Assembly: GCF_001269365.1 (NCBI RefSeq)
Contig: NZ_CXOM01000001.1
Span: 682,090 to 746,089 of the forward strand
Source of the DNA: Limnohabitans sp. Rim11
Lineage (GTDB): Bacteria > Pseudomonadota > Gammaproteobacteria > Burkholderiales > Burkholderiaceae_C
DNA length: 64,000 nt
Direction of reading: 5' to 3'
The position numbers and the translations under genes were made by a program. Positions 54,757 to 64,000 of this stretch are shown here, in pieces. The number at the start of each line of letters is the position of its first letter. Position 1 is the first letter of the stretch. The notes under the pieces are model-generated. The model searched no databases. It saw only the letters and a program-made list of their open reading frames with translations, and was not told the DNA's origin.

Positions 54757-55061
54757 GCAACGATGATCTAACGAAGACCCCATTGGGAGCCGACGGGGCT
54801 TTTGAAGTGCATTTAGCAAAACGTGGCGAGAAGTACCGTGTCCCTGCCGACCAGTCTATCTTGCGAGTATTAAGTGACGCCGGTGTTGACGTTCCGTTTG
54901 CCTGTGAGCAAGGTGTTTGCGGCACTTGCCTGACCAAGGTGTTGGCCGGACAGCCAGATCACTGGGACATGTTTTTGACACCAGAAGAGCAAGAGGCCAA
55001 CACCCAAATGATGATTTGCTGCTCGCGCAGCCAGACAGCTGTTTTGGTGCTAGATATCTGA
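54753..55061 (+). CDS. 2Fe-2S ferredoxin, VanB C-terminal type
   Basis: A 102-residue plant-type ferredoxin: cysteines in FACEQGVCGTCLTKV and MMICCSRSQ, and the tail AVLVLDI, as in the last third of VanB/phthalate reductases. The FMN and NAD domains of VanB (about 320 residues) are absent. It overlaps vanA by 4 bp (ATGA), so it is the electron donor of the oxygenase, and a reductase elsewhere must feed it. Confidence 0.85.
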   Translation: MSNDDLTKTPLGADGAFEVHLAKRGEKYRVPADQSILRVLSDAGVDVPFACEQGVCGTCLTKVLAGQPDHWDMFLTPEEQEANTQMMICCSRSQTAVLVLDI

Positions 55062-55113
55062 ATTAAATTCACCCCTTTTTAAATTTTCAAAACCAACCAA
55101 CCAGGAGACAACC

Positions 55114-56148
55114 ATGACTTTTAAAAAACGACTCTTACAAGGCACAGCAGTGCTTGCCCTTGCAGCTGCAGCGCAAGCGCAAGCTCAGGAAGTGCTTCTC
55201 AAAGTGCACCACATTTGGCCTACAGTGGCCATGGGCCACTCACGCGTTGTAACGCCTTGGTGTGAAGCCATTGCCAAAGACTCTAACAATCGCATGCGCT
55301 GCCAAATTTTGCCCGCCATGACAGGTGGCGGTACGCCGGCTCAATTGGTTGACCGCGTGAAAGACGGTGTGGACGACGTGGTGCTGACGCTGCCCGGCTA
55401 CACGCCAGGCCGCTTCCCCATCATGGAGGCATTGGAATTACCTTTCATGACCAACACCGCCGAAGCTGCTTCAGCCGCTGCTTGGGATTTTTACAGCAAG
55501 TACGCTACCAAAGAATTTGCGGGTACCAAAATTTTGGCAACCTGGGTTCATGACGAAGGCTTCGTCAGTACTTCAAGCAAGTCCATCAAAAACATGAACG
55601 ACTTTAAGGGTCTGAAGATCCGCGCGGCCAGCCGCCAATCTTCTAAGTTGTTGGCCAGACTTGGTGCAACACCGGTGGGCATGCCTATTCCGCCAGTGGC
55701 CGATGCCATGACCAAAGGCACCATCGATGGTTTCTTGACTGCTTGGGAAATTATTCCCGCCTTTAAGTTGCACGAGGTCAGTAAATTTCACACCGAAATT
55801 GAACAAAGCCGTCCTTCGATGTTCACAGCAGGTTTTGTCATGGCCATGAACCAGGCCAAGTACGACAGCCTGCCCGCAGATCTGAAGAGTGTGATTGACA
55901 AGCACAGCGGTGCTGCATTGTCTCGCACCATTGGACGTTATTGGGATGAAGCGACTGTACCTGGCCGCAATGCAGCAATTGCACGCGGCAACACGTTCAA
56001 CAAAATTGATGCAGCAGAAACTGATCGCTGGATTCAAGCTTCAGCGCCTCTTTATGAAGAGTGGGTTGCTGACATGGACAAGCGTGGTTTGCCCGGCAAA
56101 CAAATGTTGCAAGATGCCAAAGACTTGATTAAAAAATACACCAAGTGA
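55114..56148 (+). CDS. dctP: TRAP transporter binding protein, DctP
   Basis: A 344-residue periplasmic binding protein: signal peptide MTFKKRLLQGTAVLALAAAA, then VHHIWPTVAMGHSRVVTPWC and LKIRAASRQSSKLLARLGA with the ligand Arg. Starts the second TRAP operon, 52 bp after the ferredoxin, so probably part of the same unit. The acid is likely the oxygenase substrate. Confidence 0.9.
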   Translation: MTFKKRLLQGTAVLALAAAAQAQAQEVLLKVHHIWPTVAMGHSRVVTPWCEAIAKDSNNRMRCQILPAMTGGGTPAQLVDRVKDGVDDVVLTLPGYTPGRFPIMEALELPFMTNTAEAASAAAWDFYSKYATKEFAGTKILATWVHDEGFVSTSSKSIKNMNDFKGLKIRAASRQSSKLLARLGATPVGMPIPPVADAMTKGTIDGFLTAWEIIPAFKLHEVSKFHTEIEQSRPSMFTAGFVMAMNQAKYDSLPADLKSVIDKHSGAALSRTIGRYWDEATVPGRNAAIARGNTFNKIDAAETDRWIQASAPLYEEWVADMDKRGLPGKQMLQDAKDLIKKYTK

Positions 56149-56207
56149 TCTTGTACCTGCCCCTCTTTGATGAGGGGCAGATTTGCTAAATTTAAATTGG
56201 ACTGTTG

Positions 56208-56705
56208 ATGTTTCTTTCGACATTGATGCTGGCGCCTGTGTGCCGTCTTTTTGCGGTCATAGGTGCAGCGGTTGCACTGATCACAGGGTTGTTGACCACC
56301 TTGAGCGTGATCATGCGAGCCGGTTGGTCTCAGCCCATTCCAGGGGATGTCGAAATGACTCAAATGGGAATTGCTTTTGCCATATCCCTTTGCCTGCCGT
56401 TTTGTCAGTTGCAAAGAGCCAACATCATTGTTGATTTTTTTACCCAATCGACCTCTAACAAAACCAGACAATCTTTAGACGCAATGGGCAACCTGCTGCT
56501 GATTGTGCTGTATTGGTTGTTGGCGTGGCGAACCAGTGTGGGTGCCCTGTCTGTTCGTGAAGCAGGTGAAACCACCATGATCATTAGCTTGCCCATGTGG
56601 TGGGCTTATGCTTGTTTAGCGCCAGGCTTAGCCTTGGCCGGGTGGGTGGCCTTGATGCAAGCCTTGTCCGGGTGGACTTCCCTTGAACATGAGGCGCAAG
56701 CATGA
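56208..56705 (+). CDS. dctQ: TRAP transporter small permease, DctQ
   Basis: A 165-residue four-helix protein (LFAVIGAAVALITGLLTTLS, CLPFCQLQRANIIVDFFTQS). Start at the ATG after TTG 56205 by usual preference. Overlaps dctM by 4 bp. Confidence 0.85.
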   Translation: MFLSTLMLAPVCRLFAVIGAAVALITGLLTTLSVIMRAGWSQPIPGDVEMTQMGIAFAISLCLPFCQLQRANIIVDFFTQSTSNKTRQSLDAMGNLLLIVLYWLLAWRTSVGALSVREAGETTMIISLPMWWAYACLAPGLALAGWVALMQALSGWTSLEHEAQA

Positions 56706-58036
56706 GCTCGATGGCCCCTCAAATTGGTTTGGCCATGTTTGTGGTCATGATTTTGCTCATGGCTTTGCGTGTGCCTATCGCTGTCGCCATGTTCATTCCT
56801 GGCTTGGTCGGCTATTGGTTAATGAGCGATAGCATCACCACACTTAACTTCCTTAAAGGCAGCGCTGTAGCGCGTCTGACGGTTTATGAACTGAGTGTGA
56901 TTCCCTTGTTTCTACTGATGGGACAATTTGCCACACAAGGTGGATTGAGTCGCGACTTGTTCAAGGCAGCTGCTGCCTTGGTGGGGCATGTAAGGGGGGG
57001 TCTGGCCATGGCCTCTGTATTGTCTGCTGGCGCTTTTGGTGCAGTTTGTGGTTCATCTGTTGCGACCTCCGCCACCATCACGCAAGTGGCCTATCCCGAG
57101 ATGCGTCGGCATGGCTATATGGGCCGTTTGTCTACAGCTTCATTGGCGGCAGGTGGCACGCTGGGTATTTTGATTCCACCTTCGGTACCCCTGGTGGTTT
57201 ACGCCATATTGACTGAGCAAAACATTGCCAAACTGTTTGCGGCTGCCCTTGTACCTGGTATCTTGGCCATGACGGGATACCTCTTGGTAATTTTTCTTTA
57301 TGCCAGATCGCGTCCCGACATGGCACCCCTGAGTCCAACCTTGGCCGGTTCAGAAAAATGGAGCGCATTGATCGCCATTTGGCCTGTCGTTGGCGTCTTT
57401 TTCATTGTGTTTGCAGGAATTTATGGTGGCTTTTTCTCACCCACTGAGGGGGCTGGTATTGGCGCTGTCTTGACCATGTTGGTGGGGCTGGCCAAAAAAG
57501 ATTTGACACTCTCCGGCATGCAAGTCGCTTTGCTTAGCACTGCAGAAACCACCGCCATGGTCTTTCTGATTTTTCTCGGCGCAGACATGATGAATGCCAC
57601 ATTGGCTTTAACCGAAATGCCCAAAATGGTCGCCACTTGGGTGTCCGGCTTGCCTGTTGCACCTCTAGGTATCGTGACAGCTGTTTTGATTTTGTACATT
57701 GTGTTGGGATGCGTCATGGACGAGTTGTCAATGCTCTTGTTGACCATTCCTGTCATATTTCCTGCTGTGATGGCGCTGGACTTATGGGGTCTGTCTTACG
57801 AGCTCAAAGCGTTGTGGTTCGGAATTTTGGTGCTAATGACAGTCAGCTTTGGCTTGATTGCCCCACCCGTTGGCTTGAACGTCTACGTGGTCAACAACTT
57901 GGCTCGTGACGTTCCAATGTCTGAAACCTACAAAGGTTTGGTGCCATTCTTAATTTGGGACATTCTTCGTTTGGCCGTTTTACTTTTTGTCCCGGCTTTG
58001 AGTTTGTGGTTGGTGGGTGTTTTATTTACTCGCTGA
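56702..58036 (+). CDS. dctM: TRAP transporter large permease, DctM
   Basis: A 444-residue permease: IPLFLLMGQFATQGGLSRDL, AFGAVCGSSVATSATITQVA and FGLIAPPVGLNVYVV near the end. Twelve hydrophobic segments. Partner of the small permease and DctP upstream. A short GATTGAC / GTCAATC hairpin (58089-58107) spans the stop of the converging next gene. Confidence 0.92.
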   Translation: MSSMAPQIGLAMFVVMILLMALRVPIAVAMFIPGLVGYWLMSDSITTLNFLKGSAVARLTVYELSVIPLFLLMGQFATQGGLSRDLFKAAAALVGHVRGGLAMASVLSAGAFGAVCGSSVATSATITQVAYPEMRRHGYMGRLSTASLAAGGTLGILIPPSVPLVVYAILTEQNIAKLFAAALVPGILAMTGYLLVIFLYARSRPDMAPLSPTLAGSEKWSALIAIWPVVGVFFIVFAGIYGGFFSPTEGAGIGAVLTMLVGLAKKDLTLSGMQVALLSTAETTAMVFLIFLGADMMNATLALTEMPKMVATWVSGLPVAPLGIVTAVLILYIVLGCVMDELSMLLLTIPVIFPAVMALDLWGLSYELKALWFGILVLMTVSFGLIAPPVGLNVYVVNNLARDVPMSETYKGLVPFLIWDILRLAVLLFVPALSLWLVGVLFTR

Positions 58037-58101
58037 ACTATTGAACCCAATCGCAAGAATGTCCACGTACAACATCTGAATGGTTAATGATTGACTTTCT
58101 G

Positions 58102-59112
58102 TCAATCGCCCACAATTTTACGTTCGCGAATAATTTCGCCAAATCGCTTGGAGTCATCATTTGCGCGCGCACCAAACTCAGCGGGCGTTAAAGGCAGAGC
58201 CTCGCCGCCCAAATTCATGATGCGATCTTTCAATGTCTGGGTCGACAAAATGCGATTGATTTCTCGGTTGACCTTGGCAATCACATCAGCGGGCGTACCG
58301 GCCGGTGCATAAAACCCAAACACGGAGTCAGCATCAAAACTTTTAAGGCCAGCCTCATCCAAGGTGGGCACATTGGGGAACAAAGGTGAACGCTTCAGGC
58401 TACCCACCGCCAAGAGTTTGAGCTTGCCTGCGCGTACTTGACCCAGACCAATACCAGGATCAAAGTAAAAATCAAGCTGGCCGGCCAATACATCTTGCAA
58501 TGCGGGTGCGGCGCCTCGGTATGGCACGTGAACAGCAAACAAGCCGGCCTGGCTCTTCATCATTTCACCAGCCAAATGGGGTGAGCTGCCGTTGCCTGCA
58601 GAGCCATAGGACAGTTTGCCTGGATTGTCTTTGACGTACTTTAAAAATCCTTGAATGTTGTCGACTGGCAAAGTGGGCTTGGCCACCAAATAAACCAGCA
58701 CTCTGGCAGCTGAAGCTACAGGTACCAGGTCCTTGGCTGGATCAAAAGACATGCGCGGATAAATATGCGGGTTCACAGACACCATGCCGCCCGAGCTCAT
58801 GAGCAGGGTATAGCCATCGGGCGCTGATTTGGCCACCATGTCGCCGCCAAGGTTGCCATTGGCACCGCCTCTGTTTTCAATCACGACGGGCTGGCCTAAA
58901 GCTTCTGCCAAAGGAATGCCAATAGCACGCGCTATTTGATCGGCTGCGCCACCTGGTGGAAAGTTAACCACCACCTTGATGGGCTTGGAGGGCCAAGCTT
59001 GGGCCAGCGCACTGGCACACAATGCGGGGCCCAGCAAAAGCGCTGACAACGCAGTAGCCAAGACTCGCCTGTTGATCTGGAAGCTGAAATTGGATGGATT
59101 GTTATGTTTCAT
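58102..59112 (-). CDS. Bug/TctC-family binding protein
   Basis: A 336-residue periplasmic receptor: signal peptide (ALSALLLGPALCASALA) then WPSKPIKVVVNFPPGGAADQ, family motif IENRGGANGNLGGDMVAKS and DGYTLLMSSGG. This very large family in Burkholderiales usually feeds TctAB or works without it; no tctAB is here. Same strand as the second ior pair downstream, so possibly a component of that route. Confidence 0.9.
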   Translation of the reverse strand: MKHNNPSNFSFQINRRVLATALSALLLGPALCASALAQAWPSKPIKVVVNFPPGGAADQIARAIGIPLAEALGQPVVIENRGGANGNLGGDMVAKSAPDGYTLLMSSGGMVSVNPHIYPRMSFDPAKDLVPVASAARVLVYLVAKPTLPVDNIQGFLKYVKDNPGKLSYGSAGNGSSPHLAGEMMKSQAGLFAVHVPYRGAAPALQDVLAGQLDFYFDPGIGLGQVRAGKLKLLAVGSLKRSPLFPNVPTLDEAGLKSFDADSVFGFYAPAGTPADVIAKVNREINRILSTQTLKDRIMNLGGEALPLTPAEFGARANDDSKRFGEIIRERKIVGD

Positions 59113-59147
59113 GCTGTCTCCTAATAAATTGATTCAAATTCAGCGGC

Positions 59148-60734
59148 TTATGAAGCTTTGGTTAACCTTGGATTTTTCATCCACAAAATAGGTTGTTCTT
59201 TGACGGGGCGCGCTGGCGCACCATGTTGCAGCAGGGCCAGGTCAAATTGCTGACCTTTTTCATCTTGGAGTGCCACTTTTCTAATTTGCGCTACCACAGC
59301 AGTTTGTTCTTCTAACGATTTAACCGCTGAAGGCTGACAGACCGTCCGCAAGATGTGAAGCAAGTTGTCTTTGCCGCGCTCATTGGTGCTGCCATAGCCC
59401 TTGATGAGTTGTCCACAGCGTGCAACTTCTAAAGCCAGTGCGGGCGAACGAACGCAAGCTTGGCCAATGCCAGTTAGCCATTCTTCTATCAACAATTGTT
59501 CGCTGGCATAACGGCTGCCGATAGGGCGCAGCACGCGCATGGCAGCCAAGATACGCAAACTCACAAGACCCACAACGGAATGACGCGCTAACTTAATGGG
59601 CATAGACCAAGCAGCCTTGCCTTTTGCAATGCGTGCACGATCCCACTTCAATAAAGCCTGTGCCCAAGTAGAGGGCAACATGGCTGCTATCTCAGGCACA
59701 CCTGGTTTGAAGTGGTCGTAGACTTTTAGCAATTCACCTTCTTTGAGTTTGACTTCAGTGGACACACGTTGCCAACGCGTTGCTTTGCTTTTTAGATGGG
59801 CCACTTGAATGATGTCGTCAAACGCCATCCACAGTGCCAACCATCGAATGGTTTCTGTGGTGACCGGGCATTCGGCAGAAGCAGCAGGGCTGGCCAATTC
59901 AATGGCTTTTAAATTTGACAAGCGGGTCACCATGAGCTGGGCATAGGACTCACTTTGGTATTGCACCAAACGATCAAATGCCAAAGCCAACAACTCGTGC
60001 GTGTGTTTGGGAAATTGCTGCGCAACCTGCGCTGGCAAGGCGGGTGCAGAACTTGTCTTGGGCGCAGCAGGTGTCAATACTTTTTCAACATACTGCGCTT
60101 GTTCGCGTTGCAGGCTGACCCGATCGAAGGCCAAGGTAAATCCACGCAGGCTGGCTTTTGCCGCATTGCTGTTACCAGACAACACCGCTTCGTAATGACG
60201 GCGCTCAAACGGCAGCAAACCACTGGCTGCAATGGCACCCAACATGACAGCGCTGACCATGGTGCCCGCTTGCTGGCACATGGCTGCCATGTCCAGTACA
60301 TGGTGTCTTAAGCTATTGGCAGCAATGACATTGAACAGGGGTGCGTCGTCACGGCGACCATCGCCCATGACCATTTTCTCGGCCGTGGTCAGTGCGCGCG
60401 AAGATGAGCTGATGATGCAGGTACGGTCTGAGGATGCAAACCCATTGCCAATTTGCCTTGCGGTTTCTAACAACTCGGAAGAAATCAAGGCATCTAATCG
60501 GCCAGGCAAAGGGTTTAAACCCAGGACTGGTTTTTGCCCGTTCAGTTGACTGTTTGAAACGGGAAAAATTTCAAGATAGTAAGTGGTTGCACCTGTGCGC
60601 TGAGCCACGCCAGGAATAGAAGTGGCTTGAGCAGGGTAGTTGGCTACACGCGCAACTTCCACCAGCCAATCGGCCAAGACGCCACCGCCTTCGCCGCCCA
60701 AGGCGCACAACAAAATCGATACTGCTTGTGTCAT
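59148..60734 (-). CDS. iorB: indolepyruvate oxidoreductase subunit beta-type protein, second copy
   Basis: A 528-residue paralogue of the iorB at 47382: GGEGGGVLADWLVEVARVAN, IPGVAQRTGATTYYLEIFPV and a long helical C-terminal domain (MVTRLSNLKAIELASPA region). Start ATG 60734. It follows its iorA by 22 bp. The shared core is clear, but the C-terminal halves have diverged. Confidence 0.85.
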   Translation of the reverse strand: MTQAVSILLCALGGEGGGVLADWLVEVARVANYPAQATSIPGVAQRTGATTYYLEIFPVSNSQLNGQKPVLGLNPLPGRLDALISSELLETARQIGNGFASSDRTCIISSSSRALTTAEKMVMGDGRRDDAPLFNVIAANSLRHHVLDMAAMCQQAGTMVSAVMLGAIAASGLLPFERRHYEAVLSGNSNAAKASLRGFTLAFDRVSLQREQAQYVEKVLTPAAPKTSSAPALPAQVAQQFPKHTHELLALAFDRLVQYQSESYAQLMVTRLSNLKAIELASPAASAECPVTTETIRWLALWMAFDDIIQVAHLKSKATRWQRVSTEVKLKEGELLKVYDHFKPGVPEIAAMLPSTWAQALLKWDRARIAKGKAAWSMPIKLARHSVVGLVSLRILAAMRVLRPIGSRYASEQLLIEEWLTGIGQACVRSPALALEVARCGQLIKGYGSTNERGKDNLLHILRTVCQPSAVKSLEEQTAVVAQIRKVALQDEKGQQFDLALLQHGAPARPVKEQPILWMKNPRLTKAS

Positions 60735-60756
60735 GTTGATATCTATTCAGTTGCCA

Positions 60757-62913
60757 TTAGGCAGGTTGCAAAAAGCGGGTGAACCACGTCTGAAGGCGTG
60801 CGCCCATGCGCTCCCACTGGCCAGGATTCTGAACCACTTCTGCTCGGTAAAAGGAAGGACACAAAGTGGCTGCATGGGCGTTTTCTCCGCACAAACCACA
60901 ACCAACACAACCATCAATGACGGTAGCCACAGGGTCAACTTTCAAAGGATCGGGGTTGTCCTTCAAAGTGAGGGTGGGGCAACCAGAGAGCCGAATGCAT
61001 GCATGATCGCCATTGCAAACATCTTCATCAACACCATACTTCACACGCTCAACACGTTGGCCTTTGGCCAGCAAAGAGGCCAGCCAAGGTTTGATGCGAC
61101 GTTGCCTTTCAAGCTGGCATTCACCCTCCGCCACAATGACTTTCAGTCCCTGAAAGTCGGTGGTAAAAGCTTCAGTGAGCGTGGCCTGCATTTGGGCAAC
61201 TTCATAGGTGTGAACTGTTTTGAGCCACTTCACTCCCAAGCCCTTTAGCGTAGACTCGATCACATGGTTGGTGTGCACCAAACTTTCTCGTTTGTCGCTG
61301 TTAATTTCTTTAGACAACTCGGTGGGTGTGTTGATAATGTCTTGCGTGCCAGTGGCCGACGTGTAGCCATTTTTAAAGATCAGCAATACTGCGTCGTCGC
61401 CATTGAACAGCGCGCTTTGAACGCCTGTTAGCAAACCGTTGTGCCAGAAGCCACCGTCGCCCATGACCGACAAAACTCGGCGCTTCATGAGGGGCGAGAC
61501 GCCCGCACGGCTGGCCAAGCTCATGCCATAGCCCAAAATGGAATGGCCTACTGAAAACGGCTCAAACGTGGCAAGCGCATGGCAACCAATGTCACCAGAG
61601 ATATGCACAGGGCCTACTGTTTCTTGGGCCAATTTCAAAGCAGAAAAAACAGGGCGCTCGGGGCAGCCAATGCACATGCTGGGGGGCCGTGCAGGCACAG
61701 GTGTGCCCAACATGGCTTGAACTTCTTGCCGCCTTTTGATATTGCCTTGCAACCATTCTTGAGTGGATGTGGGTACTGCATTGGGCTCGTGGCGATTCAG
61801 AAAATTCAACAAGCCATCAGCCATGACTTCGGCGGTGTACTCGCCACCCGAGGGCAACATGTCTTTGCCATGCAGGGGCGTTTGCAAATCCAAACGCCTT
61901 AGCATCAGTGCCAACTCTTGCTCAATGTACTCAGGCTGCCCTTCTTCCAACAAAAGAACGGCCGACTTGTCTTTGCAAAAATCTACCAGCTCATCGGGTA
62001 CCAACGGATAGGTGACGTTCAAAACCAAAATGGAGACACTTGAAACACCAAAGGCATCGGCTAAATCAAATTGCTGCAGTGCCCTGATCAGGGTGTTGTA
62101 CAGACCTCCTTGCACAATCAAACCCAAATGCTTGTGCTGGCTGCCTGGAAAATGTTCGTTCAACTTGTTGGCCTGAATGAACTCGCGTGCAGCTGGCAGC
62201 CGGTGTGCCACTTTGCGTTTCTCTTGTGCAAAAGTAACCGGCGGATGTGCCAAGCGCATGTAATCAAAGCCAGCGGGCTCAGCAATCAAATTCTTCTTTG
62301 AAAGCAAAGGGGCTTGATTGGTTTTGGCCACAAATTCACCGCGCACATGACAAGCGCGAATGCGCAGTTCCATCATGACGGGCATGTTGGAGGCCTCAGA
62401 CAATCGGAAACCTTGCTCGACCATGTTGACCATTTGACCCAGCTCGGGCCGGGGGTCAAGCAAGCACATGCCCGATTTCAAGGCATAGGCATGCGTCCGT
62501 TCTTGAATGACGCTGGCACCTTCGCCGTAATCTTCGCCCACCACAATCAGCACGCCCCCTGTAACGCCTGGGGATGACAAGTTGGACAAGGCATCGGCCG
62601 CCACATTGGTGCCCACAATGGATTTCCAAGTGACGGCCCCGCGAATGGGGTAATGAATAGAGGCGCCCAACATGGCGGCAGCCGAGGCTTCATTGGAGCA
62701 GGCTTCTACATGTACGCCCAACTCATCCATGTAGGGCTTGGCCTGCACCATCACATCTAAAAGGTGAGAAACAGGGGCACCTTGGTAGCCACCGACATAG
62801 GCCACGCCCGATTGAAGCAAGCCTTTGGTGATGGCCAGAATGCCTTCGCCTCTAAATACTTCACCATGGCCCATGCGAAGGGCCTTGATTTCTTCGTGAA
62901 ACGATACTTCCAA
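60757..62913 (-). CDS. iorA: indolepyruvate oxidoreductase alpha subunit, second copy
   Basis: A 718-residue paralogue of the iorA at 48935: GHGEVFRGEGILAITKGLLQ, SGDIGCHALATF, SVMGDGGFWHNGLLTGV, GYTSATGTQDIINTP and Fe-S tail CIRLSGCPTL and CVGCGLCGENAHAATLCPS. No ATG fits the family start. TTG 62913 (MEVSFHEEI) with GGAG seven bases ahead is the best start; TTG 62925 lacks a ribosome site. Activity on 2-keto acids is inferred. Confidence 0.85.
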   Translation of the reverse strand: MEVSFHEEIKALRMGHGEVFRGEGILAITKGLLQSGVAYVGGYQGAPVSHLLDVMVQAKPYMDELGVHVEACSNEASAAAMLGASIHYPIRGAVTWKSIVGTNVAADALSNLSSPGVTGGVLIVVGEDYGEGASVIQERTHAYALKSGMCLLDPRPELGQMVNMVEQGFRLSEASNMPVMMELRIRACHVRGEFVAKTNQAPLLSKKNLIAEPAGFDYMRLAHPPVTFAQEKRKVAHRLPAAREFIQANKLNEHFPGSQHKHLGLIVQGGLYNTLIRALQQFDLADAFGVSSVSILVLNVTYPLVPDELVDFCKDKSAVLLLEEGQPEYIEQELALMLRRLDLQTPLHGKDMLPSGGEYTAEVMADGLLNFLNRHEPNAVPTSTQEWLQGNIKRRQEVQAMLGTPVPARPPSMCIGCPERPVFSALKLAQETVGPVHISGDIGCHALATFEPFSVGHSILGYGMSLASRAGVSPLMKRRVLSVMGDGGFWHNGLLTGVQSALFNGDDAVLLIFKNGYTSATGTQDIINTPTELSKEINSDKRESLVHTNHVIESTLKGLGVKWLKTVHTYEVAQMQATLTEAFTTDFQGLKVIVAEGECQLERQRRIKPWLASLLAKGQRVERVKYGVDEDVCNGDHACIRLSGCPTLTLKDNPDPLKVDPVATVIDGCVGCGLCGENAHAATLCPSFYRAEVVQNPGQWERMGARLQTWFTRFLQPA

Positions 62914-63175
62914 AAGTAACTCCAAGTCTATTGATGCTCAGGCAGCACCTGCATGATGAACTACTATAGCCAAGGAGCCTGTCTACCTGAGGTCACCCTC
63001 GGGAACACCCTGATAAGGTGCTGACGATAAATTCTCTATAGTGAAGGCTTGTTAATAAATTAGGCATATTTTGTGCATACACTGGAGGGTGTGGTTTTAA
63101 GCCTGACCATTCTGGTGCGCAGCTGCTGAAAATTAGCTGTCCTTGAACTTTTCGTTTTAATTTCTGGAGAAACCT

Positions 63176-64000
63176 ATGAAAAAACAATTGCTGGCGGTTG
63201 CCATTGCTGCGTTGACCTGTGTCGCTGCTCAAGCAGACACCATTGCCAAGGTGAAGGGCTCAGGCACCATTACCATGGGTGTGCGCGATTCATCAGGTGC
63301 TTTGTCCTACACCTTGGGTGATGGCAAGTACGCTGGCTTCCACTATGAAGTCTGTCAACGCATCATTGCCAACGTCGAAAAAGCTGCTGGCAAAAAAGTC
63401 GAAGTGAAGTACCAGGCGGTCACCTCACAAAACCGCATTCCTTTGGTGCAAAACGGCACTGTCGACATCGAGTGTGGCTCCACCACCAATAACGCTGCTC
63501 GCCAAAAAGACGTTGCGTTTGTCTTGACCACTTTTGTGGAAGAAGTTCGCATTGCTGTGAAGGCCAACTCTGGCATCACTTCCATCGCGCAATTGAAAGA
63601 CCGCAACGTGGCGACCACCACAGGCACCACTTCCGTGCAATTGCTGCGCAAGCACGAGCGCGCCAATGGCATTGACTTCAAAGAAGTCTTTGGCAAAGAC
63701 CACGCCGACAGCTTCTTGCTGTTGGAATCAGGTCGTGCTGACGCTTTTGTCATGGACGGTCAAATCTTGGCTGGCAACATTGCCACTGCCAAAGCCCCTG
63801 CCGACTTCAAAATCGTGGGTGAAGTGCTCAACGTCGAGCCCATTGCCATCATGATTCGCAAAGACGATCCCGCCTTCAAGAAATTGGCTGACGACACCGT
63901 GCGTGATTTGGTCAAGAGCGGCGACATGGCCAAAATGTATGACAAGTGGTTCATGCAACCCATTCCACCAAAGAACACCCGCGTGGGCTTGGCTGCCAGC
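63176..64000 (+). CDS. gltI: amino-acid ABC binding protein, GltI-like (cut by window end)
   Basis: The first 275 codons of a periplasmic binding protein, still open at 64000. Signal peptide MKKQLLAVAIAALTCVAAQA, then DTIAKVKGSGTITMGVRDSS, GFHYEVCQRIIANVEK and VSVQLLRKHERANG-like helix, as in glutamate/aspartate receptors. CTGGAGA precedes the ATG. It normally heads gltJKL. The gap 62914-63175 shows no gene; a good sigma-70 promoter was not evident. Confidence 0.88.
   Translation, partial: MKKQLLAVAIAALTCVAAQADTIAKVKGSGTITMGVRDSSGALSYTLGDGKYAGFHYEVCQRIIANVEKAAGKKVEVKYQAVTSQNRIPLVQNGTVDIECGSTTNNAARQKDVAFVLTTFVEEVRIAVKANSGITSIAQLKDRNVATTTGTTSVQLLRKHERANGIDFKEVFGKDHADSFLLLESGRADAFVMDGQILAGNIATAKAPADFKIVGEVLNVEPIAIMIRKDDPAFKKLADDTVRDLVKSGDMAKMYDKWFMQPIPPKNTRVGLAAS

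Overview
The gene content points to a Burkholderiales betaproteobacterium, most like Comamonadaceae (Limnohabitans, Rhodoferax or Polaromonas types). This is inferred from the TctC/Bug-type binding protein, the TRAP and Liv transporters, the long two-gene indolepyruvate oxidoreductases, the classical Gram-negative porin and the CadR/PbrR-type MerR circuit. No species can be named from the sequence alone.

Layout. (1) 1-1.7 kb: an aldo/keto reductase, a NIPSNAP-like protein, and a 3' half of tRNA-Asn that looks like an integration scar. (2) 1.8-14.3 kb: a heavy-metal island. It holds a CDF-type transporter behind a MerR-type operator, a three-part RND efflux system (czcCBA-like), small histidine-rich periplasmic proteins, a Cd/Zn/Pb P-type ATPase and its divergent MerR regulator. 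Broken merR and EamA genes sit at its left edge. (3) 14.5-24.4 kb: a porin, then a phoX gene cut after about 43 codons, then a mosaic of mobile DNA. The mosaic contains an hsdR tail with a nonsense codon, a NucS/DUF91-like nuclease, a FimB-sized tyrosine recombinase, two perfect DnaA boxes, a DUF6876 gene, a 54-residue small ORF and a 524-residue protein with the three motifs of a family-A polymerase palm. An IS3 element, an intact tRNA-Met, an IS481 element and a pntA stump follow. (4) 24.6-32.9 kb: an IclR-controlled catabolic cluster with an FAD dehydrogenase, an SDR and a Liv ABC transporter with a fused LivM-LivG. (5) 33-36.9 kb: a second tRNA 3' half, an O-antigen ligase and an internally duplicated reductive-dehalogenase-like iron-sulfur protein. 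(6) 36.9-63 kb: an aryl/keto-acid catabolism and uptake region. It has two Rieske oxygenases, a second Liv transporter, two TRAP transporters, two paralogous iorAB pairs, a Bug-type binding protein and LysR, LysR and GntR regulators. (7) The window ends inside a GltI-like binding protein.

How the genes work together (inference): the metal genes would form one export system for divalent cations from cytoplasm to outside, and two nearly matching MerR operators suggest one surviving regulator may serve both promoters. In the right half, uptake systems (Liv, TRAP, Bug) are interleaved with ring-hydroxylating oxygenases and arylpyruvate/2-keto-acid oxidoreductases, as expected for import and breakdown of aromatic or branched acids. 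The most novel material is the polymerase/recombinase/DnaA-box module at 17.4-21.1 kb, which looks like an integrated plasmid-like replicon.
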